From Fasciola hepatica (Eukaryota; Platyhelminthes; Trematoda; Plagiorchiida; Fasciolidae): DNA of 64,000 bases. The stretch covers positions 6,068,001-6,132,000 of the forward strand of contig CANUEZ040000163.1 of NCBI GenBank assembly GCA_948099385.1. Direction: 5' to 3'. The notes under the pieces were generated by a model. The model saw only the letters and a list, made by a program, of their open reading frames with translations, did not search any database and was not told the origin of the DNA. Of the stretch, positions 1-10,552 are shown piece after piece (the stretch's first letter is position 1; each line of letters opens with the position of its first letter). Made by a program: the position numbers and the translations under genes.

Positions 1-864
1 CTGTCTTCAACTTCACCGTTCTTATCATTCCGTCACTGCTTTCGATGGTTTCCATAACTACTCCCAAGGACCAGGTGCTGAAATGTGCGTGTTCGTCTGC
101 GATCATAACCACATCAGAGTATATATCGGCCTGTATGCCTCTTCGGTTGATAAAGCTCTGCAAGGCCCGTAGGAAGGAATCGGTCGTCATCGAATGTGCG
201 ACTTCTAGGTGTACCGCGCATGATTTCATGCACGTCATGATACATCCGTATCGCTTTTCTAATCTTTTCCCGCACTTGATCCACAAGGGCCCGAAATAGT
301 CCAACCCGATGTCGCTGAACGGCCACCAGCCCGTAGTCACCCTGCATTCTGGTAGTGGGGCCATGTGTTGTTTGCCCACCGTGGCATTGCGTCTGCTACG
401 TTGCATCTAACGTCGGATCACCAGTTTTGCAGTCGCTCTTCCTCTCAGCATATAAAGGAGCTTTCGGATTACTCTCGTAAGGTGACTTTCCCTGGCATGT
501 CCCTCCACGGCGTGGACCTGTTGGATCGTTAGCTCTGTCACGGGTCATTGAGCCGGCAGCAATAGATGGTATTTCGTGTGAGAGCTCAGGTGAGAGTTGA
601 TCAGCCTGTCGTCTACCCGCGTTAGTCCGTAAATAAATGTGGTGTTTAAATGCTTCAAATTGCCTCCTGGAGATGATATTTCTTTGTCGATTGGTCATAC
701 TTCTCCCGCCCTCTCGAGCTCTCGGGCGAAGCCTCTAGTATTATCATTCGGAAAATATCGTATGCTGCAGCTTGTAGCCCATGGGGACTTAATGGACCCA
801 CTCGTACCCGGCCTGAGGGGCGTAGCCCTATCGTGACTAATAAATTTCCCTTCAACCTGGTTAA
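1..864 (-). pseudogene. BEL/Pao pol fragment: deleted integrase and C-terminal domain
   Basis: Decayed integrase. The zinc-binding stretch (HAVEGHARESH) and the entry to the catalytic core are readable on the minus strand around 240-700 with stops and indels. The first catalytic Asp is kept in the context LDYFGP, as is the segment YGCIMTC...AVHLEVAHS that the + strand copy lacks. After YSD the sequence jumps to the C-terminal domain (DUF5641-like, VVMIADEHAHFS). The second Asp and the catalytic Glu are therefore gone. The jump corresponds to about 510 bases, a multiple of three, at a GA(T/C) microhomology. Confidence 0.7.
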
Positions 865-1287
865 CTAAACTAACGCACGAAGTGTCTTCATCCAGGAAGA
901 AAACCTGACCAGTCGCGATAGAATAGATGTCGCTTCGACGACGTTGGCCGCTATCACTACGCCTTTGATCTCCCTTTCCACTTGCGTGGGAGGTTTTAAT
1001 TCGGACACGGGCCAGTTCTGTTTAGGCACTTGCAGGAAGTTTGCCCCCCCCGTCCACGTGTCTAGTTGCCTGAAGTTGGTCGCACCTCGGGAGCACAGGT
1101 CGGCCGGATTATCGCCAGACTTGACGTGACTCCACTGGTTCATGGCTGATTCATCGTGGATAGTCCTGAGTCGGTTAGCGACCAAAGTACTGAACCGGCT
1201 CCGAACGTTGTTATTGTAGTAAAGTACTATCGTTGAATCCGTCCAGAAGCTCACCGACCAAATGTAGAAGTCAAAACAACTCTTCAC
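865..1287 (-). pseudogene. BEL/Pao pol fragment: RNase H end and linker to integrase
   Basis: Contains the late RNase H motifs FWTDSTIVLYY and WSHVKSGDNPADLCSRG. These are characteristic of BEL/Pao pol: an Asp in WTDS, and a DNPADL block before the integrase. The G-run in this copy has 8 bases and the frame passes through it; the + strand copy has 9 Gs at 14101-14109 and is frameshifted there. The piece continues into the linker ahead of the integrase zinc domain. It is part of copy A and is not independently functional. Confidence 0.8.
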
Positions 1288-1290
1288 AGC

Positions 1291-1836
1291 TTACTCCACC
1301 CTGACTGCCAAGACGGCTGCGCTGAGTTCAAGGCGTGGGAACGAGACCGACTTCAGTGGAGCAACGCGAGCTTTGGCGGACAGGATCCTTGCAGCATATT
1401 GTCCACCTCCTGCGCACCATCGTCCGTAAACCACAGCTCCATAACCGACTTCGGATACATCGGAAAAGGCATGTAGTTCTCCAGTCCGCGTCGTAAGGCC
1501 AGGAGTCAAACATCGTGGAATCCTTATGTCCCCTAATTTCTTCAAAGTGTTCAAAAATTCTTTCCAGTCCAACCGGTGCTCTCGAATCAGTGACTGGTCC
1601 CAATCAACGTTCTTACGGCACAGCCGCTGCAGCAAGATCTTCCCGGGTAGCAGCCATGGTGAGACGAGACCGAGCAGGTCGAACAAGCTTGAGACGGCAG
1701 ATAGTATGCCACGACGGGTTATTGGCAGCTCGGGAACGTTTAGTTCGAAAACAAAATCGTCCGTTTGTGCACCCCATTGTACTCCTTAAGTGCTTTCGAA
1801 ATGAAGTGGAGAGCCGTTCAAATCTCTCAACCTTAA
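1291..1836 (-). pseudogene. BEL/Pao pol fragment: RT end and RNase H-type region
   Basis: Reads as the stretch after the RT active site that Pfam calls Pao peptidase A17, with landmarks LGLVSPWLLPGK and HAFSDVSEVGYGAVVYG. The second landmark is the RNase H-like segment that starts with an Asp after HAF. In the element it would degrade the RNA of the RNA:DNA hybrid. The frame is open over 1291-1686 and breaks near 1290, where it continues in another frame. The upstream part between 1690 and 1836 matches the + strand copy with point changes. Conservation of the aligned copy makes the identification firm; the exact boundary at 1836 is judged by eye to within a few bases. Confidence 0.8.
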
Positions 1837-4800
1837 CTGTTCTTTGCCCTGAATATTAGTGCATGACGACATAAAAATTATGTACTCCTTTCAACCTGAA
1901 GCCTCAGCTTCTACCATTGCTAGCATAACAAGCGATTTTCTATCGCTAGACTCATGGAGCAACCAATAGGTGATGAAATTCCCTGCTGTCAAAAGTTTGG
2001 TATTGGTATATTTCTCGCCCACGGTCGAGACGCACTCGCTAGCGCATGATCATGGTGTAACGCGTTACTCAGTAAGGTGGAATATTGACAAATTCTAAGC
2101 ACGAAAGTCAACAGTATCATAGATAGAAAAACAAAGCCAGCAACAATTTGAATGGATCACTCTGATAATGGTTTGCGCGGTAGTTTTGAACCAGTTTCGA
2201 ATCCGGGCTGGGCGGTGGTGCGCGCTGGAGATATCGAAAAATCGTTAACGCAGTGCCAAGGATGCATTATGAACGAGAATGATGCAAGCCAAGGAAAACG
2301 GAGGCCCACTAAGGTTCAGCAGGTGGAGTAAATTTTGAAAAAGAAGAAAAGGGGGGAGAAATTGTAATGAAGTGTACAGGGGAAAATCGACGCATGCGAG
2401 GAGGATAGTGATCCATGAAGACAATGCAGACCCTGAATGACGGATTTACCGGAGTTCAATAAACGGAATGAGTTTTGAAGCAGGGGGACATGAGACCAAT
2501 TTCGTGAAAGTGAACACTGGAGGATGTGGGAGAAACAGCAGACCATAAAAAGGTGAGTTTAGATTCAGGATCAGTAACATGTACTATTCAGAAATGAGAA
2601 AGCGCAAATGGAGGGTCCTCGAGAAGTGGAGAGTCAATTTCCAGCCGGCTACGGTTTGGAGGAAAGGTAACCTGTGGTAACGGATAATAAAGTGGAAAAT
2701 CTCCGCATGGACTTCAGCGTTATTATTCTGTTTCACTGACAAATATATATGTATGTGTTGACGCATTTGCCTTCAGCGTTATTCAGAGTCATTTCTGGCA
2801 GCGTACGACATCGAATGCGTAAGTTTCGTCTGGCAGGGCAAAGTATGTGTCGGTCGATCGGCCGAGTGTGGCGGTATATTAGCGACATGCGCGTGAACTG
2901 GAATTCGTGTTGGTTGCGTTTGAAAACGCTGAACGATTTGATAAGCAATTAGGAGTATTTCCTGTTGTGTGGTTTAATTTCGGTCCCAGGTGCTATGGTA
3001 GGTTCCACTTGAGTCTCTGTCCGTACCAGTCACAGTGGCATCCTTGGTTAGCCAATCTGGCGACTGAGATAGTGGGAGACAACGAGCCTGAAATAAAGGG
3101 GGATTGCAGTCTGGACCTGGTTCCAGCTGTGAGTTACGATAATATATGAAACAATAAATAATGGACTGGTTAGGTGTCTGTGAGAGGGGCGTGGGTGAAG
3201 TTTCATTTGAGTAGTCAGTGGCACCTACTCCACGTTCTGGGTAAAATAGGCTCGCATTGGATTTGAGCAATGCTGCTACAGGCTAAGGAAGTTGCGTACA
3301 CTGGTTTGGTAACTGTGCACGCATTCCAAAGGATTCCTGATTTACCCGTGTGCACAGCATCGCTCAGATACTAATAAAGACCTAGGGCTTCACGGTTAAG
3401 AGTGGTTAGAAATGATAACCCTCAGTACCGTTTGCTTACGCAGTTTGGCAACGAGGCGATGAAATAGGTTCGAAGTAACAGACTATGAGCGAGTGGGACT
3501 AATACACTGTTTGCGCAGCGCTACGCTGTTACTATCTCTTTCGGTATGGTGGTTGTTCTACACTGAGTAGTTTATGAGGAGTCTGGAAGTAAAAGGAACT
3601 ATTGGGGTGACAGTGGTGATACATTAGAGGCAATCAGTCAAGTGCCTTGAAACAATAACGTGAGTTTGTCCATGCTCTTACTCGATAGTGCTATCGTACT
3701 GAGATTAAGCTAGAGTGTGAGCAAGGAATTCTGATGTGGATATGATTGCTTGGTTATTGTGGTATCTTTTTTGTCGTTATCGTTTCGCAATGCAGGACAA
3801 CAACGATGTGAGGACTGGTTTGGGGGACCGTGAGAGGTGGATTGAGATGGGTCCGAATTTTCGTCAGGGAAGCAAACTCTAACAGTCAACATTCGGTGCT
3901 CATGGTAGGCGGCACAAGGGCCAACTTCAGGTAGGGAGGCAGCACGATACACAACCACTGGCATCCAGCACGTGGTGCTCCAAGAATGATCCACAATTTT
4001 TTAGACTTTCTTCTTATTATTATTTTATGGTTTTTTCACAGTCAGGTTATCTGGCTGTCAGAGAAGGCGGAGCTGCTTTTGGTGGGCGACCACTGCTCCC
4101 CCGCCCCGGCCGAAACATGGACCGCATGTAACAAGCCGCGTGAGGAGTAGGTCAACCGCATCAGTCAATCCGTAGCAACACTAAAACCCGGAGACATGGG
4201 TCACATGTGACAAGGCTGGTGTGCCTGGAAGACAAAACAGTGGGGTATTTTTTCTCTCACTTTTTTGTGCCAGTCTCTTACTTTTTGGCGTTCATGTCTT
4301 ACTGGTGGTCAACTCTGTGCAGGGAGACCATCACGGCCAGGAATGTTCGCAGAAGCGCCGCGCTAACACTCGCCTTATCCGTGAAGTCGGAACCCTCATG
4401 CCGTTTACATGGGACAAAAAATGCAGGGGGAGGTAGGGTCAACCACAGCCTGCGAATCTTCAATGGGGTTTATGTTCAACAAAACGCCAGTCTGCACAAA
4501 GATGGGGTACAACTTGCAGCACTAACAACGTGATTCTTCGGGACGATCCACAGATGGTTTGTAGTTTTGCTGGCTAAGTATCAAATGTTGTGTAGGCCAA
4601 TCATGGAAGATGCTGTCAGTGTCTAATGGTGACTACTGGATGGAGGTTGAGGAGTCTGACAGGTGCTGCGTCTTGGGTTAGAGACAGAGGCAAAAACCTA
4701 ATAATAATCAGCGCTGGAAATGTTCAAAGACTATCTTTCATGCTTCCAGTGGTGTTTCATATAATCAAATACGACTTCTGAAGCACTGGCCTCAGTCATG

Positions 4801-4901
4801 AGAGTTACTATGTTTAGGCATTGTGAACTGGTTGGTTTACGCTTAAGTGATGGCAACTACGGTGTATGGTGTGGCACATCCTAGATTATCGAAGATTCTG
4901 G
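1837..4901. other. Unassigned stretch between old BEL/Pao half and LINE 3' end
   Basis: About 3 kb with only short, unrelated ORFs (largest 108 codons at 4207-4533). None has a motif I recognise. Bases about 4600-4901 are probably the 3' UTR of the minus-strand LINE: the first 20 bases after its stop resemble those after the stop of the related + strand fragment at 20750. The left boundary is the start of the 21.6-kb block that splits the older BEL/Pao element. I see no long tandem repeat or clear structural RNA here. Confidence 0.5.
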
Positions 4902-5693
4902 TTAGTATCCAACGCTTTCCTCATAAGCTCTATCAAAAGACATATAAGGATTTGTGAGAGCGATCAGTTTTTGGATGTCCAGAGCTACGTGTAGTCTAGA
5001 CTTAAACATAATTAGGGAACCTAGGGAACGTACATCAGCTGGGAGTTTATTCCACAAAGTTGCATATTTCAGGAGGAAGAAGTTTTGACTTAAGGATTTC
5101 CGGGAAGTAGGAATCGTTATGCGGTGTTCCCTGTTACGCAGCTGATGTGTTGAGTTTATACTGAACTGAACTTAGTTAGAGGACAGAGCTTGTTTGTGCA
5201 GCAAAGTAAACAAAAATGCGAGGTTGAGTTTTATTCTCCTAAGCCACAGAGGATCAAGCCGCATGAGTGTACACCGCTGTCTGTAGGTCAGGGTCGTAGA
5301 AGGCCCAAACAGTTTTCTGGTAAATCGGCGCTGTACATTCTAAATGTCGATAATGTCACGTTTATGCATATTTGAGAACACAAGTGTACAGTACTCTATG
5401 GTTGGGCGAATATGAGTTTTGTATATCTCTAACTTACTGTTCGTGAGAAGAAAATTTCTCTGCAACAAGCCGAGGGACTTGATTCCCCTTGCAGTTATGT
5501 AGGAAGTGTGTTCAGACAAACTGAAAGTGTAGGAATATTGCAGTCCGAGGTCTCTTATTGTTGGGGAATATGGGATTGAGACACCGCCAATCTTAAGCGT
5601 ATCATAAGGAATATTGCAGTTTAGCGTGAGATAACTGCTTTTATTCACTGAAAATTCCATTTTTCAACGATCACACCAGATTGCATTAGTTAC
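4902..5693 (-). pseudogene. LINE ORF2, C-terminal end of reverse transcriptase
   Basis: One minus-strand frame reads through the whole piece. It begins with WCDR-stop-KMEFSVNKS, a typical post-active-site RT block. It continues through LGLQYSYTFSLSEH, KTHIRPTIEY and NVQRRFTRKLFG, and ends with LWNKLPADVRSLGSL and a stop at 4902-4904. These are the conserved thumb and C-terminal motifs of CR1/Jockey-clade LINEs. I count three premature stops (near 5660, 5341 and in the tail near 5180), all single-base changes, and no frameshift. The right edge at 5693 is where the 3.76-kb direct-repeat insertion starts. Confidence 0.85.
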
Positions 5694-6774
5694 TTCGGTA
5701 GCCATCGGCCGAATCGACGTTTATTCCGGATTACCGTAAGGACTGGACGATTTGATCAATGGTTTAAACCTATACTCTCGCCCGCTGACGTTACATGGGG
5801 CACCGTACATGGATTAACAAAACCTCATGAAAGTCTCACCGGATCGCAGAGGTGATTCCTGACAGCAACCATCAACACATCCGCTCAACGTCTATTCCCA
5901 AATAATCCAACCCAACAGTTCAATTCTTCCCGCGTTGCAGTACGAAACCAATGGCCGGAAACCAGCCTTCGCAGCTGTCAACTTCGTCAAACCAGCCCTT
6001 TTTTACCTGCTTCCCTCAACATTCTGCCTGCAACCAAGGTCTTTATGAAACAGAATACCAGCCATCTGCAGCCAACCATAATTTGGTTAACAATTTTCTA
6101 TCAAACACAAAAAAACATTTAACACTCTTCCAACTCCTGCCTAGCTGAACCATTGACGTTTTTTCTCCACTAATCCGTTTCATTGACGGCTTTTCTTTTC
6201 TTTAATAGTCCGTTATATGTCCATACACCACTCATGCTCTTCAAAAAGTCACTGAAGTCCCTGCGAAGCTTTTCACCTTCATTTGAATTTCCATATGACA
6301 CTGTAATCACCTGCACAAAAGGTCCGTTTTATTATTACCTTTGAATCACTTGTCTTTATTTCACATGCTTCCTCCACAATTAGTTACCCAATGCTGGACC
6401 AGTGTCCAATATTCCGCTGGTATCTCTGACTGCACTTTGAAAGCCCCACGCTTGCTTTACTTCTAACAATGTTCTCTTGCATCTCTTCCGCCCGGTTACT
6501 CGTTGGTGACCGTCCATTTGTCGCTTACATCAGCAATCCCACGACTGTCCTGCTATCCACGCCGCCCTCCAGCGATTTCAAAACCGATTCGGAATCCCCG
6601 CCTCAACCATTACCACTTTTGTTTACTCAAACACTAAATGACTTTACTGGTGTATTTCGGTTGCTGTGATTTATAAATTTAGAATTTGTGAATACCTCAC
6701 ATTGACATGCACTGCTGTATAATCTGATCTTGCCTTGTGCATGTGTATTGACCACGGTCAAGAAATATACTATA
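5676..6774. repeat. Direct repeat R1 of the non-coding insertion
   Basis: About 1099 bases, nearly identical to 8357-9454. Both start CCAGATTGCATT(A/G)GTTACTT and end AAGAA(A/G)TATACTATA. In R1 the first 18 bases also read as LINE coding sequence on the minus strand, so the true left edge of the inserted DNA is probably 5694. A 65-codon + strand ORF (5951-6148) occurs in both copies, but it looks like chance conservation through duplication. Confidence 0.85.
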
Positions 6775-6991
6775 CTAGCCCGTGCTTAACTTTTGTTCTT
6801 CTTTCCTTTAACCGTTGATCCTCGGCTGCGTCACTCTATCTCACTTTCCTTGCCATAGTCTTTTGCGTCCGACCACTCTCGCAGGAACCGTCTGATGATC
6901 GCACCCACGTATACAGCAATATATGTATTTTATATATATACATATATATATATACACCTGTTCATATATATGCACATATATATGCATCTAT

Positions 6992-7041
<50 letters not shown>

Positions 7042-8356
7042 ATTCATATATATACATATATATGTGTAAATATATAACATTTTTATACACAATATATATA
7101 CATATACTCACTACTGTCCTATAATTATTAACACAATCATGGTGAGTAACTCAACGCTCCTCGATATCTCTTAACTTATAATGCCTCTCTTCCGCACCAG
7201 GTCCCACCACTCATACTTCGCTCACCACCTCTGCGACTTCGAACTGGAAAATCCAGTCTGATTCATCACACTTAGCGTGACTCACTAACTGAACTCAACA
7301 TCCAGTTATGACGTTACCATTTCTGCTCCCACCCTATCCCCCAGCTAAGGTTCTTCTGTAATTTCATGCAGAACTTGGTCTTTACTCCAGCTCAATGACC
7401 ACTCTAGGCGAAATACTAACTTTCCCATTGAAAGTTCTAGCCACACTTAGGCGTCTCCCCTTTAGTCTCACGTTTCATGGCCTCAATGTGCCTTTGGGAT
7501 CCGCCGCACCGATGAGCCCGTGCTTAACTTTTGTTCTTCTTTCCCTTAACCGTTGATCCTCGGCTGCGTCACTCTATCTCACTTTCCTTGCCGTAGTCTT
7601 TTGCGTCCGATGATCGCACCCACGTATACACATATATATATATATATATACCTTGGGTATGCTCCACTCACTTGTCCCCCTTCCTTACTAGATTGTGCCA
7701 TTTTACTACACACAATTTGCGTATATATAAATAAAACCGTTCCGTCCTTTAGCAATGAGTGCTCGCTCTCAGTTAATTCCTGGCTCAGGCTGGAACTCAG
7801 CCGTCCCATCCTGCTTTTTTGTGCCTTTCTCGTACTTGCCACACGGATTACCATTCCTTAGTAACTAGGCTTCACTTCTCTACGCACATGCTCATGGTAA
7901 GTTAAGACCCCATTCCAACTGGAATCCGTATGCCCCTGCCGAATACCAGCACGTTTGCCCCCACATGAAAAATCCTCATTTTAACACTCAGTGTTTTTCT
8001 ACTTTTTTACTGTTTGCCGTCCTTTACCACAGCTGGTGAACTGACCAGACTGTTATCTTCCTATTTTCTCATTCTTCTTCCAGACCATACCATCTACTAT
8101 TGTTTTATTCCTGGTTCCCAAATGGACACCCTCTCCTCATCCACCGCCTACCTGATATCGCCACAAATCTCTTCTATCACCCAACTACCCTAGAAAGTTA
8201 CCAGTCTCCGTCTAGGAATCCCTAATAGACCTGTCCACTAGCCAAACGATAACTAACTGTTCGGATAACAAAATGTTCATTTTCTTGCTTCCATATAAAC
8301 GATAATCATAACCCACAGCTGGAACACTCTCCAGACTGCCGCACACCTGATCTATT
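6775..8356. repeat. Middle of the direct-repeat insertion, with an internal repeated head and TA microsatellites
   Basis: Non-coding. A block starting AGCCCGTGCTTAACTTTTG is present at 6777-6917 and again at 7515-7632. The first copy carries about 23 extra bases inside it. Each copy runs into a TA/TATACA-rich microsatellite (about 6920-7095 and 7632-7652). Near the right end are two 16-base hairpins, at 8033-8048 and 8319-8334, each preceded by CACAG. A similar hairpin lies far away at 21423-21438. Confidence 0.6.
6925..7095. repeat. TA-rich microsatellite
   Basis: An interrupted run of TA, TATACA and CATATA units about 170 bases long, including an uninterrupted (AT)n core around 7010-7038. 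It lies directly after the first copy of the internal head repeat. Confidence 0.9.
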
Positions 8357-9454
8357 CCAGATTGCATTGGTTACTTGGGTATCCATCGGCCAAATCGACG
8401 TTTATTCCGGATTACCGTAAGGACTGGACGATTTGATCAATGGTTTAAACCTATACTCTCGCCTGCTGACGTTACATGGGGCACCGTACATGGATTAACA
8501 AAACCTCATGAAAGTCTCACCGGATCGCAGAGGTGATTCCTGACAGCAACCATCAACACATCCGCTCAACGTCTATTCCCAAATAATCCAACCCAACAGT
8601 TCAATTCTTCCCGCGTTGCAGTACGAAACCAATGGCCGGAAACCAGCCTTCGCAGCTGTCAACTTCGTCAAACCAGCCCTTTTTTACCTGCTTCCCTCAA
8701 CATTCTGCCTGCAACCAAGGTCTTTATGAAACAGAATACCAGCCATCTGCAGCCAACCATAATTTGATTACCAGTTTTCTATCAAACACAAAAAAACATT
8801 TAACACTCTTCCAACTTCTGCCTAGCTGAACCATTGACGTTTTGTCTCCACTAATCCGTTTCATTGACGGCTTTTCTTTTCTTTAATAGTCCGTTATATG
8901 TCCATACACCAATCATGCTCTTCAAAAAGTCACTGAAGTCCCTGCGAAGCTTTTCACCTTCATTTGAATTTCCATATGACACTGTAATCACCTGCACAAA
9001 AGGTCCGTTTTATTATTACCTTTGAATCACTTGCCTTTATTTCACATGCTTCCTCCACAATTAGTTACCCAATGCTGGACCAGTGTCCAATATTCCGCTG
9101 GTATCTCTGACTGCACTTTGAAAGCCCCACGCTTGCTTTACTTCTAACAATGTTCTCTTGCATCTCTTCCGCCCGGTTACTTGTTAGTGACCGTCCATTT
9201 TTCGCTTATATCAGCAATTCCACGACTGTCCTGCTATCCACACCGACCCCAGCGATTTCGAATCCGATTCGAAATTCCCGCCTCAACCATTACCACTTTT
9301 GTTTACTCAAACACTAAATGACTTTACTGGTGTATTTCGGTTGCTGTGATTTATAAATTTAGAATTTGTGAATACCTCACATTGACATGTACTGCTGTAT
9401 ACTCTGATCTTGCCTTGTGCATGTGTATTGACCACGGTCAAGAAGTATACTATA
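8357..9454. repeat. Direct repeat R2 of the non-coding insertion
   Basis: Second copy of R1 in the same orientation. Its right end (TATACTATA at 9446-9454) meets LINE RT sequence directly. Its left 18 bases match the LINE-derived flank of R1 although no LINE sequence lies beside R2. Differences from R1 are scattered single bases, plus a few changes around 9180-9270. Confidence 0.85.
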
Positions 9455-10135
9455 ACTGTACGTCGACCATGATGTTATTCAGTGCTACAGGTAGGTTTCC
9501 TCGTTCGAATTCGTAGACTATGTTCATATCGTCAGCAAAAAAGAAAATTTCGCCATAAGTGATGACACTGCAAACATCATTTATATATAGTAAAAACAGC
9601 AGTGGTGTAGAACACTACCTTGGATAACCCCGCTGTTTACTGGGTGGGGGTCTGATATCTGGCCTTTGATGCAGGTAACTTGGTGACAGCCTTGTAGGTA
9701 GGATTTAAACCAACGGAGTAGGGGGTTTTCAATTCCGTATCCTCTAATCTTGTTGAGCAACTGCAGATGTGGCACTCTGTCGAAGGTTTTTGTCAAACCA
9801 AGATGGGTGATGACGAGTGCTCTGTCTTTGTCGGCAGCTGTTGTTACCAAATTCAGAAAGTAAAATTGACAGGTTGAACACGACCGTGATTTGAGAAATC
9901 CGTGCTGTCTTGGGCTGATGAGCTTATGGGCAGAAAGGTAGTCGGTCAGGTAGTGTTTTACGACTTTTCTAGCAGCCTCGAGATAATTGGCGTATGATTA
10001 TTCGGGCAGTAATTGGTAATGTCATGCACAGCGCCTTTCATGTGCCTGGGGATAAAAATGGATTTCTTCCATTGGCTGGGGAAGGTCCCAGTTTGCAGAG
10101 ATAGATTGTTTAGGTTTAGTAGTAGGAGGGGAATG
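9455..10135 (-). pseudogene. LINE ORF2, central reverse transcriptase
   Basis: Carries the core RT blocks on the minus strand: a NYCPNN block (normally N-Y-R-P), PRQHGFLKSRSC, an LTKTFDRVPH block corresponding to RT motif A, GVIQGSVL (motif B) and FFADDMNIVYEF, which holds the catalytic Asp-Asp (motif C). It would copy LINE RNA at a nicked target (target-primed reverse transcription). There are a few frame changes near 9850-9957 and 9560-9580. The right edge is the BEL/Pao target duplication; the left edge is the direct-repeat insertion. Confidence 0.85.
10131..10135. repeat. Target-site duplication GAATG, left copy
   Basis: The five bases directly before the 5' LTR are GAATG and are repeated at 16780-16784 directly after the 3' LTR. 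Five bases is the usual target duplication of BEL/Pao integrases. With one copy discounted, the LINE frame on either side is continuous (GGPDI then PLLLL on the minus strand). Confidence 0.9.
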
Positions 10136-10511
10136 TGTAACAGCCGGTCGTGTAAAATCCCCCTATTTCCCTCGCGATTCAGTGTTTTTCCCAACACCAC
10201 TCATTTGCCTACACTGTTGACTTGTCTTTACGAACTGGTTGTTTTTCTGGACTAATTGTTGTTTGTTCGCCCCCAGAGCACTACTTTGGCACATCTTTGT
10301 TCAGGACCTGCGTGACGCACGTGCTGTTTGCACACACGCTGCTATTCGGTTTCTCGTTGTTGAGTCCTTGTGATCGTATTATTGAGGTTTGTATATTTTT
10401 TATGTCACTGTTCATGTAATAATCTTGCGTCGTAGAATATCACGGATAATCGTCTTCTGATTTCGGGATCCGTTGCGAATTTGGCTATGCATTGCTCGAA
10501 CGTTCGTAACA
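10136..10511 (+). repeat. BEL/Pao 5' LTR
   Basis: Starts TGTAACAGCC and ends CGTTCGTAACA. It matches 16404-16779 at all but about seven positions, giving short inverted ends TGTAAC/GT(A/T)ACA. A pol II promoter is expected inside, but I could not place a TATA box with confidence; an AT-rich stretch TATATTTTTTATG lies around 10390-10402. Confidence 0.95.
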
Positions 10512-10552
10512 ATACTCAATAGATCAATTTGGAATGAGGAAAAACACGCAAA
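10512..10552 (+). promoter_or_regulatory. Leader with possible tRNA primer-binding site
   Basis: The 41 bases between the 5' LTR and the gag start. The TTGGA at about 10529-10533 is also present in the equivalent place of the diverged copy at 26158-26184, and a TGG is what a tRNA CCA end would pair with. It lies about 18 bases after the LTR, further than usual, so the assignment is weak and I cannot name the tRNA. Confidence 0.3.

Larger units (their letters stand above)
1..1836 (-). mobile_element. BEL/Pao retrotransposon, 3' half of an older split copy (copy A)
   Basis: Minus-strand remnant covering the end of RT, the RNase H/Pao peptidase-like region, the integrase zinc domain, part of the integrase core and the C-terminal domain. 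It runs off the window at base 1. It aligns almost throughout with the + strand element at 10136-16779, and ends at about 1836 at the RT/RNase H position where another segment (23422-26558) also breaks. I infer that the two segments are halves of one element. The integrase core carries a deletion at about 112-117 that joins the YSD stretch directly to the C-terminal domain (VVMIAD), removing about 510 bases relative to the + strand copy. It keeps 38 bases of integrase that the other copy has lost. Several stops and frame changes make it a pseudo-copy. Confidence 0.85.
5694..9454. mobile_element. Non-coding 3.76-kb insertion bounded by two 1.1-kb direct repeats
   Basis: It interrupts the LINE RT between a segment ending VDVQL (right flank, minus strand) and one beginning VTNAIWCDR (left flank). 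The insertion consists of repeat R1, a 1.6-kb middle and repeat R2, and has no recognisable protein. R1 and R2 are same-strand copies with a low percentage of differences. They end in the same TATACTATA, and their outer ends coincide with the LINE breakpoints. This layout recalls an LTR-like non-autonomous element or a Penelope-type tandem, but I see no TG...CA ends, primer site or RT. A tandem duplication after a simple insertion is also possible. Confidence 0.6.

Noticed and set aside
114..347. 77-codon minus-strand ORF and overlapping small ORFs at the left edge
   Set aside because: They are in the wrong frame of the decayed BEL/Pao integrase.
5951..6148. 65-codon ORF conserved in both direct repeats (also 8632-8829)
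   Set aside because: The identity reflects the DNA duplication as a whole; flanking non-coding bases are equally conserved and the peptide shows no known motif.
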